In this document: piece after piece, positions 15,314 to 23,752 of the stretch
Layout of the letters: each line of letters begins with the position of its first letter
Numbering within the stretch: the stretch's first letter is position 1
Assembly (NCBI RefSeq): GCF_019754295.1
Contig: NZ_VIRV01000020.1
Coordinates: forward strand, 1 to 38,656
DNA length: 38,656 nucleotides
Reading direction: 5' to 3'
DNA from: Sellimonas caecigallum
GTDB taxonomy: Bacteria; Bacillota; Clostridia; Lachnospirales; Lachnospiraceae
Position numbers and translations under genes: made by a program
Notes under the pieces: generated by a model
What the model saw: only the letters and a program-made list of their open reading frames with translations
Told to the model about the DNA's origin: nothing
The model's database searches: none

Positions 15314-16329
15314 GATTCCTCCCTGAATTTGGCAAACAGGATATCGTGGTTGATCCTCTTATAAAAGAGCTGCTTGATCTCCTCATAACTTTCTGTCTTC
15401 TGCGCCATCAGCCACATCAGTTTTGTGATGGTGGCTTCCAGCGTCATATCATATGCTTCCAGAAGGTCAAAGTCCTGTTTCACTTTCTTTCCCACTTCAT
15501 AGACCGTCATATTGCTTCCCTCACTCACAACCTGTGTCGTCATTACAATAAGCTTTCCTTCTTTTAACCATTTCGGCATCCCTTCATAGACTTCCGCCGT
15601 GATAGCTTCCGGCAGCCCTCCTACACCAAAACTTTCGATAACCACACAGTCGTAGTCTTCCAGAAGCCTTGTCAGAACCCCCGGTTTCATCCCTGGTACA
15701 AGTTTCAGCACATATACGCTGTCCTTCATATCCATGTAGAATCTTACATCCCCCTGATGGCACACCGGAAGAAGGTAGCGGATCAGCTGTCCGTCCTGAA
15801 TGACCGCCGGATAAGGGAAATTGATGCTGGAAAATGCATTGTAGCTTTTTGCTCTTTCCTTTTTCGCCCTTGTGCCGAGGATTACCTTCCCATCGAACAC
15901 GATACTTACATCCTCTGAATCCGGATCCGCCGCGTAGATAAAGCTGTCAAGAAGATTTGTCTTCGCATCAGTAACATCCATATTGATCGGCTTCTGTGCT
16001 CCTGTAATGACAACAGGCTTCGGAGAGTTCTGGATCATATAGGAAAGAGCCGCCGCAGTGTAAGCCAGCGTGTCCGTCCCATGACAGATGACAAATCCGT
16101 CGTATTTCTCATAGTGATCTCTGACTGCCTGAGCCATCATCTGCCAGTGTGCCGGCGAAACATTCGTGCTGTCGATATTGCACACCTGCATCGTCTCCAC
16201 CTCACAGACTTCCTTTACCCTCGGAATATATGCCAGGATATCTTCCGGTGTCAGCCCCGGCGCCAATCCGTTTTCTGTCTGTTTTGATGCAATCGTACCC
16301 CCGGTTCCGATCATCAGTATTTTTTTCAT
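15310..16329 (-). CDS. ansA: Type I (cytoplasmic) L-asparaginase
   Basis: Hydrolyses L-asparagine to aspartate and ammonia (339 aa). No signal peptide is present, so it is the cytoplasmic type I form. Motifs: GTGGTIAS with the catalytic Thr12, HGTDTLAYTA with Thr85/Asp86, and FDGK with Lys148. The ATG at 16329 has GAGAGGAGAACC upstream, and a good promoter lies at 16367-16395. It leads a three-gene operon with alkD and the GNAT/HAD fusion; the 4-bp overlap with alkD suggests coupling. Confidence 0.95.
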   Translation of the reverse strand: MKKILMIGTGGTIASKQTENGLAPGLTPEDILAYIPRVKEVCEVETMQVCNIDSTNVSPAHWQMMAQAVRDHYEKYDGFVICHGTDTLAYTAAALSYMIQNSPKPVVITGAQKPINMDVTDAKTNLLDSFIYAADPDSEDVSIVFDGKVILGTRAKKERAKSYNAFSSINFPYPAVIQDGQLIRYLLPVCHQGDVRFYMDMKDSVYVLKLVPGMKPGVLTRLLEDYDCVVIESFGVGGLPEAITAEVYEGMPKWLKEGKLIVMTTQVVSEGSNMTVYEVGKKVKQDFDLLEAYDMTLEATITKLMWLMAQKTESYEEIKQLFYKRINHDILFAKFREES

Positions 16330-16366
16330 CTTGGTTCTCCTCTCAATTACTTACATGTATGGCTGA

Positions 16367-16395
16367 ATAGTAACAAAAATCGACGCGAAAATCAA
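16367..16395 (-). promoter_or_regulatory. Sigma-A promoter of the ansA operon
   Basis: TTGATT (16390-16395) and TACTAT (16367-16372) on the minus strand are 17 bp apart, about 38 bp upstream of the ansA start. Confidence 0.7.
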
Positions 16396-16512
16396 CCAGC
16401 CTCCCTGATTTTTGAGACTGGATTTTGTGATGGGATTTTTGCGCCATATGTGGTAAAATATCTCTGCGAAAAACATTTTTTTCGTGTATCACACACAAAG
16501 TAGGAGTTTTTT
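16396..16512 (+). other. Divergent control region, side of the MATE gene
   Basis: This AT-rich stretch should hold the MATE promoter. The best sign is an extended -10, TGG-TAAAAT (16451-16459), but no good -35 lies at the right distance. An AGGAG site precedes the start codon by six bases. I see no riboswitch or strong hairpin. Confidence 0.35.
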
Positions 16513-17856
16513 ATGCGTCAGAAAATAGATCTTTTAAACGGGCCTGTTTTTTCGTCCCTTACGAAACTGGCTCTTCCCATCATGGCTACATCCCTTGTCC
16601 AGATGGCATACAATCTAACCGATATGATATGGATCGGGCGGATCAGCAGTGATGCAGTCGCCTCGGTAGGAGCTGCAGGAATGTACATGTGGTTTGCAAA
16701 CGGCATCGCCTCCCTCGCCAAGATGGGAGGTCAAGTCAAGGTCGGGCACGCCCTCGGAGCCAGGGAAGATGAAAAAGCTGTCTCTTACGCCCGCAATGCA
16801 ATCCAGCTTGCACTGTTTTTCGGGCTTTTATATGGATTTTTAAGCATTGTATTCCAGGTTCCACTTATCGGATTTTTCCGTCTGAACTCCCCTGCCGTCA
16901 TAAAAGATGCCCAGGTTTATCTGGCCGTGACATGCGGACTTGTCGTCTTTTCTTTCCTCAACCAGGTGTTGACCGGGATTCTTACGGCCATGGGGAACAG
17001 CAGGACGTCCCTCCTTGCGACAGCCACCGGCCTGATCATCAACATCGTACTGGACCCTGTTTTGATCTTTGGCGTCGGTCCGTTCCCGCATCTCGGCGTA
17101 CTGGGAGCGGCCATCGCCACTGTATTTGCCCAGGCAGTAGTCACATGCATGTTCATCCTTGCGGTTAAAAATGAGCCGGAGATCTTTCTCCGCCTCCATC
17201 TCCTGACTCGCCCGTCTCTTTCGGCAATTCAGGAAATCATCCGCATCGGTCTTCCTTCGTCCCTGCAGAACATGCTCTTTACTGCGATCTCCATGATCAT
17301 CGCCCGGATGGTTGCGGGATTCGGAGATGCCGCTGTGGCTGTTCAAAAAGTCGGATCCCAGATTGAGTCCATCTCCTGGATGACTTCCGACGGATTTGCC
17401 GCTGCGGTCAATTCCTTCATCGCCCAGAATTTTGGCGCCGGCAATTTGTCCCGCGCAAGAAAAGGCTATCAGAAATCCATGGTGGTCGTCCTTTTGTGGG
17501 GAGCCTTCTGCACGTTTGTGCTGATCGTCTTCCCGGAACCGATCTTCCGGATCTTTATCCCGGAGGCAGATATCCTCCCGATGGGAGTAGACTATCTGCG
17601 GATCCTTGGCGTGTCCCAGCTTTTCATGTGCATGGAGATCACGACCGCCGGAGCTTTCGCCGGTCTTGGAAAGACACTCCCGCCGTCCATCGTGAGCATC
17701 ACGCTGAATTGTGCGCGGATCCCTCTTGCCTTTGCGCTTATCTCGACTCCTCTGGGTCTCAACGGGATCTGGTGGAGTATCACAATCTCCAGTATTTTTA
17801 AAGGTATCGTCCTCGTACTGGTTTATCAGATCAGATGGAAAAAACAGGCAGGATAA
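16513..17856 (+). CDS. MATE family multidrug/metabolite efflux transporter
   Basis: Twelve-membrane-segment Na+ or H+ coupled exporter (447 aa). The family pattern is clear: FSSLTKLALPIMATSLVQMAYNLTDMIWIG at the start, two homologous halves, LNQVLTGILTAMGNSR in the first half and ITTAGAFAGLGKTLPPS in the second. ATG 16513 follows AGGAG. It stands alone, divergent from ansA and convergent with the FAD dehydrogenase gene, with a shared terminator at the stop codon. Substrate unknown; a Clostridia-type NorM/DinF-like drug or metabolite exporter. Confidence 0.93.
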   Translation: MRQKIDLLNGPVFSSLTKLALPIMATSLVQMAYNLTDMIWIGRISSDAVASVGAAGMYMWFANGIASLAKMGGQVKVGHALGAREDEKAVSYARNAIQLALFFGLLYGFLSIVFQVPLIGFFRLNSPAVIKDAQVYLAVTCGLVVFSFLNQVLTGILTAMGNSRTSLLATATGLIINIVLDPVLIFGVGPFPHLGVLGAAIATVFAQAVVTCMFILAVKNEPEIFLRLHLLTRPSLSAIQEIIRIGLPSSLQNMLFTAISMIIARMVAGFGDAAVAVQKVGSQIESISWMTSDGFAAAVNSFIAQNFGAGNLSRARKGYQKSMVVVLLWGAFCTFVLIVFPEPIFRIFIPEADILPMGVDYLRILGVSQLFMCMEITTAGAFAGLGKTLPPSIVSITLNCARIPLAFALISTPLGLNGIWWSITISSIFKGIVLVLVYQIRWKKQAG

Positions 17857-17870
17857 CTGCCTGTTTTTCT
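17839..17870. terminator. Bidirectional terminator
   Basis: ACAGGCAG (17844-17851) pairs with CTGCCTGT (17857-17864) around a 5-nt loop. A T run follows on the plus strand (17864-17868) and an A run precedes it (17839-17844), so it serves both the MATE gene and the convergent FAD gene. The MATE stop codon is inside the loop. Confidence 0.85.
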
Positions 17871-19276
17871 CAATGTTCCTTTTCTTTTCCCAGAATACAT
17901 CTGGCCACATAAAGCCCGTTTGCCGATGCCTGTTGGAGCCCTCTTGTGATGGCAGCTCCGTCTCCCATGGCGCGCAGCCCTCGTATATTCGTCTCAAACT
18001 CTTTGTCTACCACAACTTTATTGGAATAGAATTTCACTTCCACGCCGTACAGCAGCGTTTCATCGCTTGCAATCCCCGGCGTCACTTTGTCAAGAGCACG
18101 GATCATCTCGTCGATATCTACCATGATCCGGTGTGGGAATACTAAGGAGAGATCTCCCGGAACCGCATCTTTCAGAGTCGGGATAATATTGCTGCGCATG
18201 AGTCTCTCCCCTGTCGTTCTTCTTCCCCTCCGGAAATCCCCGTATCTTTGTACGAGAATCTTTCCATCGCAGAGCATATTGCCGAGCTGGGCAATGTGCT
18301 TTCCGTATTCGATCGGACTCTTGAACGGTTCTGTAAAGTTTTTCGATACAAGAAGCGCAAAATTCGTATTATGGGTTTTTTTATCTTTGGACTTATATGC
18401 ATGTCCGTTTACGACGGCGAGACCTCCCTCGTAGTATTCCGTCGCCACTTCCCCGGAAGGGTTCGTACAAAATACACGGACTTTATCGTCAAATGTAGGT
18501 GTATAGTATACAAGCTTTGCCTCGTAGAGCTTCTCATTGAGCTCCTTCATGACTTCATCCCGCACTTCCACTCTCACGCCCACATCTACTGTTCCGTTCT
18601 GGGTTCCGATCCCGTGCTTCCTGCAGATATGGGAGAACCATTCTGATCCTTCCCGTCCTACGCCCGCCACAACTTCCGGCGCAAAAAATGTTTCCTGTTT
18701 GTCTGTGACAACGCCTTTCACGGCACCGTCCTCTACCAGGATGTCTTCTACCATCGTCATAAATCGGATCTCCACCCCAGACTCAAGGAGATGTTCCTGA
18801 AGTCTCGTGTAGATTTTATACCCTTCCTCCGTTCCGAGATGCCGTATCGGACATTCGATGAGCTTCAAATCTGCGCGAATAGATTTGGCTCTGATTTCCT
18901 CGATAGCCGCCATATCCTCGATCCCGTATACTTTTTTGTCCGCCCCGAAAGAAAGGTAAATCTGATCCGCTTCGCCTATGAGTTCTGACGCGGCTTCATA
19001 TCCAAGGATATCCGGAAGGGTTCCGCCCACTTCCGGCGACAGGGAAAGTTTCCCATCTGAAAACGCTCCTGCACCTGCAAATCCCGTCGTGATGGAACAT
19101 GGCTTACACCCCATACACACTTTGGTTGTCCGCTTCGGGCAGCTCCTTTTTTCTATGGAGCGCCCTTTTTCCAGCATCAGCACCCGTTTCCCCGGATCTC
19201 TTTTCATCAGTTCATACGCGCAGAAAATTCCGGAAGGCCCCGCACCGATAATGATCACATCATAATTTGCTCCCAA
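17870..19276 (-). CDS. NAD(P)/FAD-dependent dehydrogenase (COG2509-like)
   Basis: Flavoprotein of 468 aa with an N-terminal Rossmann FAD motif (VIIIGAGPSGIFCAYEL, about 7-23) and a C-terminal FAD-binding block (RAMGDGAAITRGLQQASANG). Between them is FAGAGAFSDGKLSLS, typical of the uncharacterised COG2509 dehydrogenases. A cysteine group C46, C54, C57, C60 (pattern CX7CX2CX2C) just before it could bind a metal or Fe-S cluster; this is inference. The start is TTG 19276, with a perfect GGAGGT six bases upstream; no better ATG exists. It follows the HD hydrolase gene by 20 bp and is probably co-transcribed. The substrate is unknown. Confidence 0.85.
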   Translation of the reverse strand: MGANYDVIIIGAGPSGIFCAYELMKRDPGKRVLMLEKGRSIEKRSCPKRTTKVCMGCKPCSITTGFAGAGAFSDGKLSLSPEVGGTLPDILGYEAASELIGEADQIYLSFGADKKVYGIEDMAAIEEIRAKSIRADLKLIECPIRHLGTEEGYKIYTRLQEHLLESGVEIRFMTMVEDILVEDGAVKGVVTDKQETFFAPEVVAGVGREGSEWFSHICRKHGIGTQNGTVDVGVRVEVRDEVMKELNEKLYEAKLVYYTPTFDDKVRVFCTNPSGEVATEYYEGGLAVVNGHAYKSKDKKTHNTNFALLVSKNFTEPFKSPIEYGKHIAQLGNMLCDGKILVQRYGDFRRGRRTTGERLMRSNIIPTLKDAVPGDLSLVFPHRIMVDIDEMIRALDKVTPGIASDETLLYGVEVKFYSNKVVVDKEFETNIRGLRAMGDGAAITRGLQQASANGLYVARCILGKEKEH

Positions 19277-19296
19277 GTCTGTACCTCCAAAATCGT

Positions 19297-19830
19297 TTAA
19301 AAAATCTTGTTTACAAGTCTGCAGTATTCCTCATATGCCTCAATCCCGGAAAACCGTTCTTTCAAGACATCTCTTATCCCTTTATAGTACCAGCCGATCC
19401 GCTCTTTATCTTTCATGCGGAAACGGTTCCAGAATTCTTCTCCCACCTTTGGATAGTCGCGGTTAATATCGCGCATATTGGACAGCTTGTCCGCAAGCCC
19501 TATCATCTGTACTTCATACGGTGCTGTCCGGAGCCGTTCGATGGTAGCTCCTTTTCTTTCTTCCCATGATTTCGATTTATCTTCACTCTCCTGAGCTACA
19601 AGGGAGGCCACGCGCTCTGTAAAAAGGCTGGCCAAAAGCTCCTGTGTCACTCCTTTGCAATCCTCGATGGTGTCGTGCAGAATAGCTGCGCTGATGATCT
19701 CCTCATCTGTCGTCATCGTCGCTACGATGTCCCCCACTTCGATAGGATGGACAATATACGGCCTTTTCGTCCCTTTGCGAAGCTGCCCTTCGTGTGCCTT
19801 TGTGGCAAATTCCAACGCCTGATCTATCAT
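19297..19830 (-). CDS. Small SpoT/MESH1-like HD hydrolase (177 aa)
   Basis: Single-domain HD phosphohydrolase resembling the hydrolase half of RelA/SpoT. Motifs seen: PYIVHPIEV (His28), AAILHDTIED (His52/Asp53 with Glu56/Asp57) and LADKLSNMRDI (Asp114). There is no synthetase, TGS or ACT domain, so it would be a small alarmone hydrolase that could break down (p)ppGpp or a related nucleotide (inference). I chose ATG 19830: an in-frame GTG at 19911 lies inside the -35 region of the promoter at 19885-19913, so that longer form could not be made from it. Followed by the FAD gene in the same operon. Confidence 0.85.
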   Translation of the reverse strand: MIDQALEFATKAHEGQLRKGTKRPYIVHPIEVGDIVATMTTDEEIISAAILHDTIEDCKGVTQELLASLFTERVASLVAQESEDKSKSWEERKGATIERLRTAPYEVQMIGLADKLSNMRDINRDYPKVGEEFWNRFRMKDKERIGWYYKGIRDVLKERFSGIEAYEEYCRLVNKIF

Positions 19831-19884
19831 TTTCCCCGAATCCTTTCTGAAATCATCCGTCCAAAGCTCCTGATTTCTGACTTT

Positions 19885-19913
19885 ATTGTAACACTTCTTT
19901 CTTTTCTTCACAA
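19885..19913 (-). promoter_or_regulatory. Sigma-A promoter of the HD hydrolase-FAD operon
   Basis: TTGTGA (19908-19913) and TACAAT (19885-19890) are 17 bp apart on the minus strand. It predicts a transcript start near 19878, consistent with the start codon at 19830. Confidence 0.65.
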
Positions 19914-19954
19914 CGTTTGTATGGTATCATCGTTTAAAAAAGGAGAAGATGAAA

Positions 19955-20704
19955 ATGAATAAACAGAAACCTTGTGTTCTCATAACCGGATCTTCCAGAG
20001 GAATCGGCCGGGCATGCGCCCTCCTCTTTGCATCTCGCGGATATCATGTCTTTTTAAACTGCCGAAGTCATCAGAAAGCCCTTTCGGATGTGGCCTCCAA
20101 GATTTCTTCCTTTCCAGGCGGATCCTGCGAGCTCTGCCCGGGAGATGTGGGAGACCCAGGCGATGTCCGGAAAATCTTTGATTTCATTCGTACTTCAGAC
20201 TATACGGACGGTGGACTTGACGTCCTCATCAACAATGCCGGCATCTCCCACATCGGCCTTCTAAGCGATATGAGCGACACCGAATGGATGCGTATTGTAA
20301 ACACAAACCTCTCTTCCGTGTTCTACTGCTGCCGGGAGAGCATTCCCTATATGGTATCACGAAAAAAAGGGCGGATCGTGAACGTCTCTTCTATGTGGGG
20401 TCAAAGCGGAGCCTCCTGCGAAGCAGCCTACTCCGCCACAAAATCCGGCGTCCAGGGTCTTACAAGGGCGCTGGCAAAAGAGCTGGCCCCAAGCAATATC
20501 CAAGTCAACGCCATCGCCTTCGGTGTGATCGACACGGAGATGAACGCCTGCCTAAGTCCGGAAGAACGCGAGTCTCTCGCCTACGACATCCCTGCCGGCC
20601 GGTTTGCCACAGCCGTGGAAGCGGCCCGCATGATCTGGGATACCGCCCACGCTCCGGAATATATGACCGGGCAGGTAGTCGGGTTTGACGGTGGTTATTT
20701 ATAA
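19955..20704 (+). CDS. Short-chain dehydrogenase/reductase, FabG-like
   Basis: NAD(P)-dependent oxidoreductase of the classical SDR family (249 aa). Motifs: TGSSRGIG cofactor loop, INNAG, catalytic Ser in VNVSSMWG, and YSATK active-site Tyr/Lys. The C-terminal FDGGYL end is typical of 3-oxoacyl-ACP reductase-like enzymes. The ATG at 19955 has AGGAG nine bases upstream; the ATG at 19949 is only three bases from it and less likely. It is transcribed away from the HD gene and converges with the D-serine-dehydratase/PHP gene, leaving 7 bp. It is not linked to other fatty-acid genes, so its substrate is open. Confidence 0.9.
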   Translation: MNKQKPCVLITGSSRGIGRACALLFASRGYHVFLNCRSHQKALSDVASKISSFPGGSCELCPGDVGDPGDVRKIFDFIRTSDYTDGGLDVLINNAGISHIGLLSDMSDTEWMRIVNTNLSSVFYCCRESIPYMVSRKKGRIVNVSSMWGQSGASCEAAYSATKSGVQGLTRALAKELAPSNIQVNAIAFGVIDTEMNACLSPEERESLAYDIPAGRFATAVEAARMIWDTAHAPEYMTGQVVGFDGGYL

Positions 20705-20711
20705 ATCAGTA

Positions 20712-23027
20712 TCAGAGAAAAATCGGATTGCTCCACGCTGTCTTTCCGTACCGGTCTGTACATTTTACTCTCACATATTTCTCATGTCCTTTGAGGGTAT
20801 ACTCGCCGCTTTGTATCGTTTCATCCACGGAGCTGCAGACGATAGATCCCCCGTCATTGATACAGTTTCCGACGATGAAATCGATACGGTACACCGGGCT
20901 GGATGTGACATATGCCCTTCCGTCCCGGATACCCCAGTCATAGATCTCTGGTCCTGATGAAGAATAGTAATTTCCAGCCATCATATTTTTTATGATCTCT
21001 TCATGGGAAAGTATGTCCGCTTTCACGACAATATATCCGCCGCAGGCATCTTCCACGATGCCGTCATTGTGATTGTCATCGGACGCAAATGCAAAAATCC
21101 TCTTTCCTTCCCTCAGCATCACGTCCCAGTATGTCTCATCATACCCTGTCGCGCTTTCGTTGACTGTACCGTAATTGTAAATTTCCAGAGCCCAAAGTCC
21201 TGTTGTATGGATGAATTCCTCATCCCGCACTCTGGACCAAATTGGATGATTATACGTTGCGATCATCCCTCTGGATGTCATCTCATCTGCCAGCTTCTGT
21301 GCCGCATCGGCTCCGTCCCATGTGCCGTAGTACTTGGCCACCGGATGTTTCTCCATATGTTGATACGGCTTTTTCTTTGCATGTTCCTGCATTTCTTTCG
21401 TGCCCAGGATTCCATGGATATGGTGTACTTTCTGCCTGAGCTTTGCGTCTTCTGACTCATAGAGAACCGCGGATGCTTCGAGCCCCGGCAGGATGATAAA
21501 GTCCTCACAGTCAAATTCTTCCCGGTAATCTGTGTAAAGATCATGTTCGGAAAAACATAGAAAATGATATCCGTGTTCACGGAAAAGCTTTACCGACTCC
21601 TCAGGTGTGAGACAGCCGTCAGAATTGACCGTGTGGCTGTGGAGATTTCCTTTGTACCAGTTTCCTCCTTCTGTGAATCCCGGTATCGTCAGGCTTGCAA
21701 GCTCTGCTTCCTTGAGATATTGATCTCGCATTTCTTGCGGAACAAGACTGCCCCCGGTCGCCCAGACAATCTGCGCTGCATCTTTCATGACCGGCTCCAG
21801 CCCGTTTTCCTTTATATAAGTCTGAAATACCTCGTTTTCCGACAGAGCTTTTACCCCTTCGAATCCCGCACAGGCGCTTGGTTCAAGGAAGATCTCTTCC
21901 GTATCCATGAGAAGCTTCATGTATTTCAGAAGAGATCTGTCCTCCACCGTCACTTCGCCGCTTAAAACAGTCTCCATGATCTTCCCCGCAAATACGGAAG
22001 GACGTCCCACCGCCAGACCGTCGGCATCGGTCTTTCCTGTAAGACCGATGTCCTGAACTGCGATCTCATTGTGGAGCCCCGAAGCCATGCCAAGAAGCAT
22101 ACAAGGCGCCTGGACCGGCTCCGCAAAGAAGCAGTGAACCGCATCGCCGAACACCCACTTGAGCCCGGCTGTGATGCCACCCGGCGCTCCTCCAACTCCG
22201 CACGGAATAAAGACGAACAAAGGATGCTCCTCATCCACCGTGATCTTCTTCTCATCGAGCTGCGCCTTCAGCCGTTTCCCCGCTGTCGCATAACCGAGAA
22301 ACAAAGTCCTGGAATTCTCATCATCCACAAAATAACTGTTTGGATCCTGATCTGAGAGAGCCCTTCCGCATTTTACCGCTTCCCCGTAATCCTGTTCATA
22401 TTCTTTCACTTCCACACCGAATTTTCTCAGAAGTTCTTTCTTCCACTCTTTGGCGTCCGCGGACATATGGACGATCACGCGAAAGCCGAGTACCGCGCTG
22501 ATGATGCCGATACTAAGCCCCAGGTTTCCTGTAGAGCCAACCTGGATCGTGTAATTTTGAAATACCGCACGCTTTTCTTTGTCTCCCAGCACAGCATAGC
22601 TGTCTCCTTCTTTCAAAAGACTGTGCTTCTTTGCAAGATCTTCCGCGTATTTCAGCACCTCGTAAATTCCTCCCCTTGCCTTCACAGATCCCGCAATGGC
22701 AAGATGACTGTCTTCTTTTAAAAGGAGTCTTCCCGGTATGGAGATGTGCAGCTTCTCCTCCATCGCCGATTGCATGTTCCGGATCTCTTCCAGAGGGGAC
22801 TCGATCACGCCGTTTCTTTCTTTTGTCTCCGGAAAGTACCGAAGGATCAGAGGTGCAAATCTTTGCAGCCTCTCCTGGGCGTCATCAATCTCTTCCGGTC
22901 TGATTTCAAACACCTCTTTTTCCTCTTCCCAGGAAAGTTTCCCAGGATTGATCCACGCAAGCTCCCCGGCACCTGCAAGCTCTCTTACTATTGGATTGTC
23001 TTTGATCTTATCTGCCATCTTCTCCAT
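20712..23027 (-). CDS. D-serine dehydratase-like / PHP metallohydrolase fusion protein
   Basis: A single 771-aa frame with two catalytic units. Residues 1-440 resemble D-serine ammonia-lyase (DsdA), a fold-type II PLP enzyme: LLLKEDSHLAIAGSVKARGG with the PLP lysine 116, the phosphate-binding loop GSTGNLGLS (164-172), CGVGGAPGG (276-284), and ATGGSLVP near 423-430. Residues 455-771 are a CehA/McbA-type PHP domain with likely metal ligands in NLHSHT (His463, His465), SEHD (493-496), YNHP (His594) and ASDDNH (649-653). All key residues look intact, so both halves may be active. ATG 23027 has GGAGG five bases upstream; ATG 23039 has none. It lies 62 bp after the sugar acetyltransferase gene, with an inverted repeat between. 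The role of the hydrolase half is unknown. Confidence 0.88.
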   Translation of the reverse strand: MEKMADKIKDNPIVRELAGAGELAWINPGKLSWEEEKEVFEIRPEEIDDAQERLQRFAPLILRYFPETKERNGVIESPLEEIRNMQSAMEEKLHISIPGRLLLKEDSHLAIAGSVKARGGIYEVLKYAEDLAKKHSLLKEGDSYAVLGDKEKRAVFQNYTIQVGSTGNLGLSIGIISAVLGFRVIVHMSADAKEWKKELLRKFGVEVKEYEQDYGEAVKCGRALSDQDPNSYFVDDENSRTLFLGYATAGKRLKAQLDEKKITVDEEHPLFVFIPCGVGGAPGGITAGLKWVFGDAVHCFFAEPVQAPCMLLGMASGLHNEIAVQDIGLTGKTDADGLAVGRPSVFAGKIMETVLSGEVTVEDRSLLKYMKLLMDTEEIFLEPSACAGFEGVKALSENEVFQTYIKENGLEPVMKDAAQIVWATGGSLVPQEMRDQYLKEAELASLTIPGFTEGGNWYKGNLHSHTVNSDGCLTPEESVKLFREHGYHFLCFSEHDLYTDYREEFDCEDFIILPGLEASAVLYESEDAKLRQKVHHIHGILGTKEMQEHAKKKPYQHMEKHPVAKYYGTWDGADAAQKLADEMTSRGMIATYNHPIWSRVRDEEFIHTTGLWALEIYNYGTVNESATGYDETYWDVMLREGKRIFAFASDDNHNDGIVEDACGGYIVVKADILSHEEIIKNMMAGNYYSSSGPEIYDWGIRDGRAYVTSSPVYRIDFIVGNCINDGGSIVCSSVDETIQSGEYTLKGHEKYVRVKCTDRYGKTAWSNPIFL

Positions 23028-23043
23028 TTTTTCCTCCATGTGA

Positions 23044-23083
23044 CAAAAGAGTACACCCCATATAACATGAACCGTACTCTTTG
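23044..23083. terminator. Inverted repeat, possible end of the maltodextrin operon
   Basis: CAAAAGAGTAC (23044-23054) can pair with GTACTCTTTG (23074-23083); the loop is long (19 nt) and the T residues are partly in the stem. It may be a weak terminator of the long operon or a stem upstream of the fusion gene. Confidence 0.4.
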
Positions 23084-23089
23084 ATCTTT

Positions 23090-23719
23090 CTATATATTCA
23101 TTTTTTCTTGGATCGCTTTCCAGGCTTCATCGTCGATTTCTTCATCCCGGAACAGCTTCCTTTTATCCTCCTCCGTGATCTTTCGGATGACTTTACACGG
23201 ATTTCCAGCTGCCACTGACCAGTCTGGTATATCTTTTGTCACAACGCTCCCCGCGCCGATCACGACATTGTCTCCGATCCGCACTCCCGGACAGACTACT
23301 GTGTTGCCGCCGATCCAGACATTATCTCCAATGACAACTTCTTTTCCATATTCGTAAGCGGAGTTCCGTGTGTCCGGATAAATCGGATGCCCTGCCGTAT
23401 AGATGGCCACGTTTGGGGCAAGCTGACAGTTATCCCCGATCCTTACTTTCGCCACATCCAGTATCGTACAGTTGTAATTTGCGAAGAAATTTTTCCCCAC
23501 TTCGATGTGGGATCCGTAGTCGCAGTAAAACGGCGGATTGATCCATGCCCCTTCGGATTTTCCAAGGAGTTCCTTTATCACTTCAGAAAGCCCATCGAAA
23601 TCCGAACGGTCCATAAAGTTCAGTTTCTGCAAGAGTCTGCGGCATACAGCCTGTTCTTCCAGTACGGATCCGTCCGACACATATGCCATTCCTGCATCTC
23701 TTCGTTCTCTCATATTCAT
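23090..23719 (-). CDS. Maltose/galactoside O-acetyltransferase (hexapeptide repeat)
   Basis: Acetyl-CoA-dependent sugar O-acetyltransferase of the Maa/LacA family (209 aa). The left-handed beta-helix repeats are visible (IGDNCQLAPNVAIYT, IGDNVWIGGNTVVCPGVRIGDN, VVIGAGSVVTKDIPDWSVAAGNP), and the catalytic His is 111 in YTAGHPIYP. ATG 23719 has a weak AGG upstream; ATG 23713 is an alternative. It is the last gene of the maltodextrin operon, 33 bp after the GH13 gene. In other bacteria such enzymes are thought to acetylate excess non-metabolised sugars for export, which fits this context. Confidence 0.9.
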   Translation of the reverse strand: MNMRERRDAGMAYVSDGSVLEEQAVCRRLLQKLNFMDRSDFDGLSEVIKELLGKSEGAWINPPFYCDYGSHIEVGKNFFANYNCTILDVAKVRIGDNCQLAPNVAIYTAGHPIYPDTRNSAYEYGKEVVIGDNVWIGGNTVVCPGVRIGDNVVIGAGSVVTKDIPDWSVAAGNPCKVIRKITEEDKRKLFRDEEIDDEAWKAIQEKMNI

Positions 23720-23752
23720 AATCGATACCTGTGCATTCCTTTCCTTTTTCGT

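Noticed and set aside
16840-17997. 385-codon open frame on the minus strand
   Set aside because: It is antisense to the MATE gene, low in hydrophobic residues and rich in Asp/Arg/Gly, as expected from the complement of a membrane-protein gene.
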